Under the pieces are notes generated by a model that was given only the letters and a program-made list of their open reading frames with translations, made no database searches and had not been told where the DNA came from. Of a stretch of 6,756 nucleotides of DNA, positions 5,858-6,756 are shown one piece after another (positions within the stretch are counted from its first letter, which is position 1; the number at the start of each line of letters is the position of its first letter). The stretch is from Bermanella sp047628755 (GTDB lineage Bacteria; Pseudomonadota; Gammaproteobacteria; Pseudomonadales; Oceanobacteraceae), in contig JBLHVV010000135.1 of assembly GCA_047628755.1 (NCBI GenBank), positions 1 to 6,756 of the forward strand, in the 5' to 3' direction. Position numbers and translations under genes: made by a program.

Positions 5858-5895
5858 AAAAACACAAAAGGCACTGAATGATCCATTCAATGCCT
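5858..5895 (-). terminator. Rho-independent terminator after tRNA-Val
   Basis: On the minus strand AGGCATTGAATG (5895-5884) pairs with CATTCAGTGCCT (5880-5869) over 12 bp with one U-G wobble. The loop is GAT and the tail is UUUGUGUUUUU. It ends the tRNA transcript 34 nt after the CCA and separates the tRNA from the thrS leader. The opposite strand has no U-tract, so it is unidirectional. Confidence 0.88.
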
Positions 5896-5928
5896 AAAAT
5901 ACCGCCACATACTTTATACAAAAAGCTG

Positions 5929-6005
<77 letters not shown>

Positions 6006-6017
6006 AAAGAACGCGGA

Positions 6018-6045
6018 ATTCTACTGAGTTTTCAGTGGTTTGCAA
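6018..6045 (-). promoter_or_regulatory. Promoter of tRNA-Val with GC-rich discriminator
   Basis: On the minus strand, -35 TTGCAA (6045-6040), a 16-nt spacer and -10 TAGAAT (6023-6018, five of six to consensus) are followed by TCCGCG just before the tRNA 5' end at 6005. A GC-rich segment between the -10 and the start is typical of stringently controlled stable-RNA promoters. The spacer includes the inverted repeat ACTGA-AAAC-TCAGT (6036-6023). Confidence 0.75.
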
Positions 6046-6119
6046 GAAAAGACAGCATTTTGTGAGCTTGATTTTTGTCACTTGAGCTGGTTATTATTTG
6101 TGATTAATCAATTGGCTGT

Positions 6120-6756
6120 TCAAAACTGTATATTTAATCCTAAACCGTTACCGATTGGCACCACCTTCCAATTCCAAACATCAGCAGTTTTAGACTGACC
6201 CAGCTGCTGGTAATCTAGCCAGTCTTGCTTTGCTTGAGAAGGTTGAGTAAATATATTAATTTCACTGGAGATAATACCACTCACCGCCGATGCCACTCCA
6301 TCCTCTCGATTCCCTTGCTTAGCGACATATAATCCTGCCAATACATTAAAGGCCACAGCTATGCCGTGACGTTTGAAGCTGTGAATATTTTTGGCTCGTA
6401 AAGCCCGATCTTTTAATGCCTGCTCAGCTTGCTCAAGTCGATTTATTTTATAAAAACGGCTGTCTTTTTCGCACATATCACAGGGCATAGTGTTATAAAC
6501 ACGGCTACTGGGAATTGGATTTGAATGCACAGCGCCAAAGGCCACTAAAGACTTTATAGTGGAAACTCGAAACTGAACTTTGTCGTCATGTGTGTCAGCT
6601 GATGACCAACGGGCCACTTGTACAATGGCTGAAGCGCCATAAATCCCTTCCCAGCCACGCTGCCACAAAAAACCATTTGTATGCTGCTCGTTTAAGCGAC
6701 TGGTTACAAATTGATAGCGAGAATCTAACTCTGCATCAGATAACTGGTTTAATTCA
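6120..6756 (-). CDS. Uncharacterised protein, C-terminal 211 residues (N-terminus beyond right edge)
   Basis: I do not recognise this protein. The frame is open from the right edge to a TGA at 6120-6122, giving at least 211 residues. A TTG at 6668 is in frame but has no Shine-Dalgarno and the frame continues upstream of it (LNQLSDAELDSRYQFVTSRL near the edge), so the true start is most likely outside. Visible features are a Trp-rich stretch (WQRGWEGIYGAS), a Cys-X-X-Cys pair (PCDMC, codons near 6477-6488) followed by a charged, probably helical segment (RLEQAEQALKDRALRAK), a hydrophobic stretch (GIAVAFNVLAGLYVA), and a C-terminus ending in VPIGNGLGLNIQF. A terminal Phe after alternating residues resembles outer-membrane or secreted proteins, but no signal peptide can be seen here. 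The 114-nt gap to the tRNA has no clear terminator. It is probably a lineage-specific envelope protein, with low certainty. Confidence 0.7.
   Translation of the reverse strand, partial: ELNQLSDAELDSRYQFVTSRLNEQHTNGFLWQRGWEGIYGASAIVQVARWSSADTHDDKVQFRVSTIKSLVAFGAVHSNPIPSSRVYNTMPCDMCEKDSRFYKINRLEQAEQALKDRALRAKNIHSFKRHGIAVAFNVLAGLYVAKQGNREDGVASAVSGIISSEINIFTQPSQAKQDWLDYQQLGQSKTADVWNWKVVPIGNGLGLNIQF

Noticed and set aside
5746..5877. Plus-strand 43-codon ORF (starts MLTSPPYANANV) in the thrS-tRNA spacer
   Set aside because: It has only a weak SD-like stretch and overlaps the thrS leader hairpins and the tRNA terminator, which explain the sequence better.
6120..6668. Complete 182-aa protein starting at the TTG at 6668
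   Set aside because: There is no Shine-Dalgarno before that TTG, and the frame continues with protein-like sequence to the window edge, so the gene is treated as partial.

Overview
The window is a conserved translation-gene cluster from a gammaproteobacterium, most likely a marine Alteromonadales-type organism. This is inferred from the gene order thrS-infC-rpmI-rplT-pheS-pheT, from protein sequences that align almost end to end with the Escherichia coli homologues as I remember them, and from moderately AT-rich intergenic DNA. Every gene is on the minus strand, so the biological reading order runs from position 6756 down to 1. No mobile element, CRISPR array or foreign-looking island is visible.

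In reading order: (1) the C-terminal part of an uncharacterised protein that is open at the right edge (6756-6120); (2) a tRNA-Val(GAC) gene with its own strong promoter and an encoded CCA (6005-5929), followed by a rho-independent terminator (about 5895-5858); (3) a thrS leader of roughly 190 nt that contains two stem-loops with tRNA-Thr-like anticodon loops; (4) thrS, threonyl-tRNA synthetase (5664-3751); (5) infC, translation initiation factor IF3, which uses the rare start codon ATT (3714-3166), so that a call restricted to ATG would remove its N-terminal domain; (6) a 113-nt spacer with a 13-bp UUCG-capped hairpin; (7) rpmI (L35) and rplT (L20), 28 nt apart; (8) a 233-nt spacer with a consensus -10 box, a five-codon mini-ORF, an intrinsic terminator and a second candidate promoter; (9) pheS, starting at TTG; (10) the first 382 codons of pheT, running off the left edge.

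Functionally this is translation machinery: two aminoacyl-tRNA synthetases (Thr, and Phe as an alpha2-beta2 enzyme), an initiation factor, two large-subunit ribosomal proteins and a tRNA. In E. coli nearly every step of this cluster is autoregulated: ThrRS represses thrS by binding tRNA-mimicking mRNA, IF3 represses infC through its AUU start, L20 represses rpmI-rplT, and pheST is attenuated. The window shows sequence correlates of the first two, a plausible one for the third, and an atypical arrangement for the fourth, with a terminator but no Phe-codon leader peptide. The most interesting feature is the thrS leader. Its distal hairpin is a complete anticodon arm (5-bp stem, 7-nt loop UUGGUAA, anticodon GGU), and a proximal hairpin about 30 nt before the AUG presents UGU.
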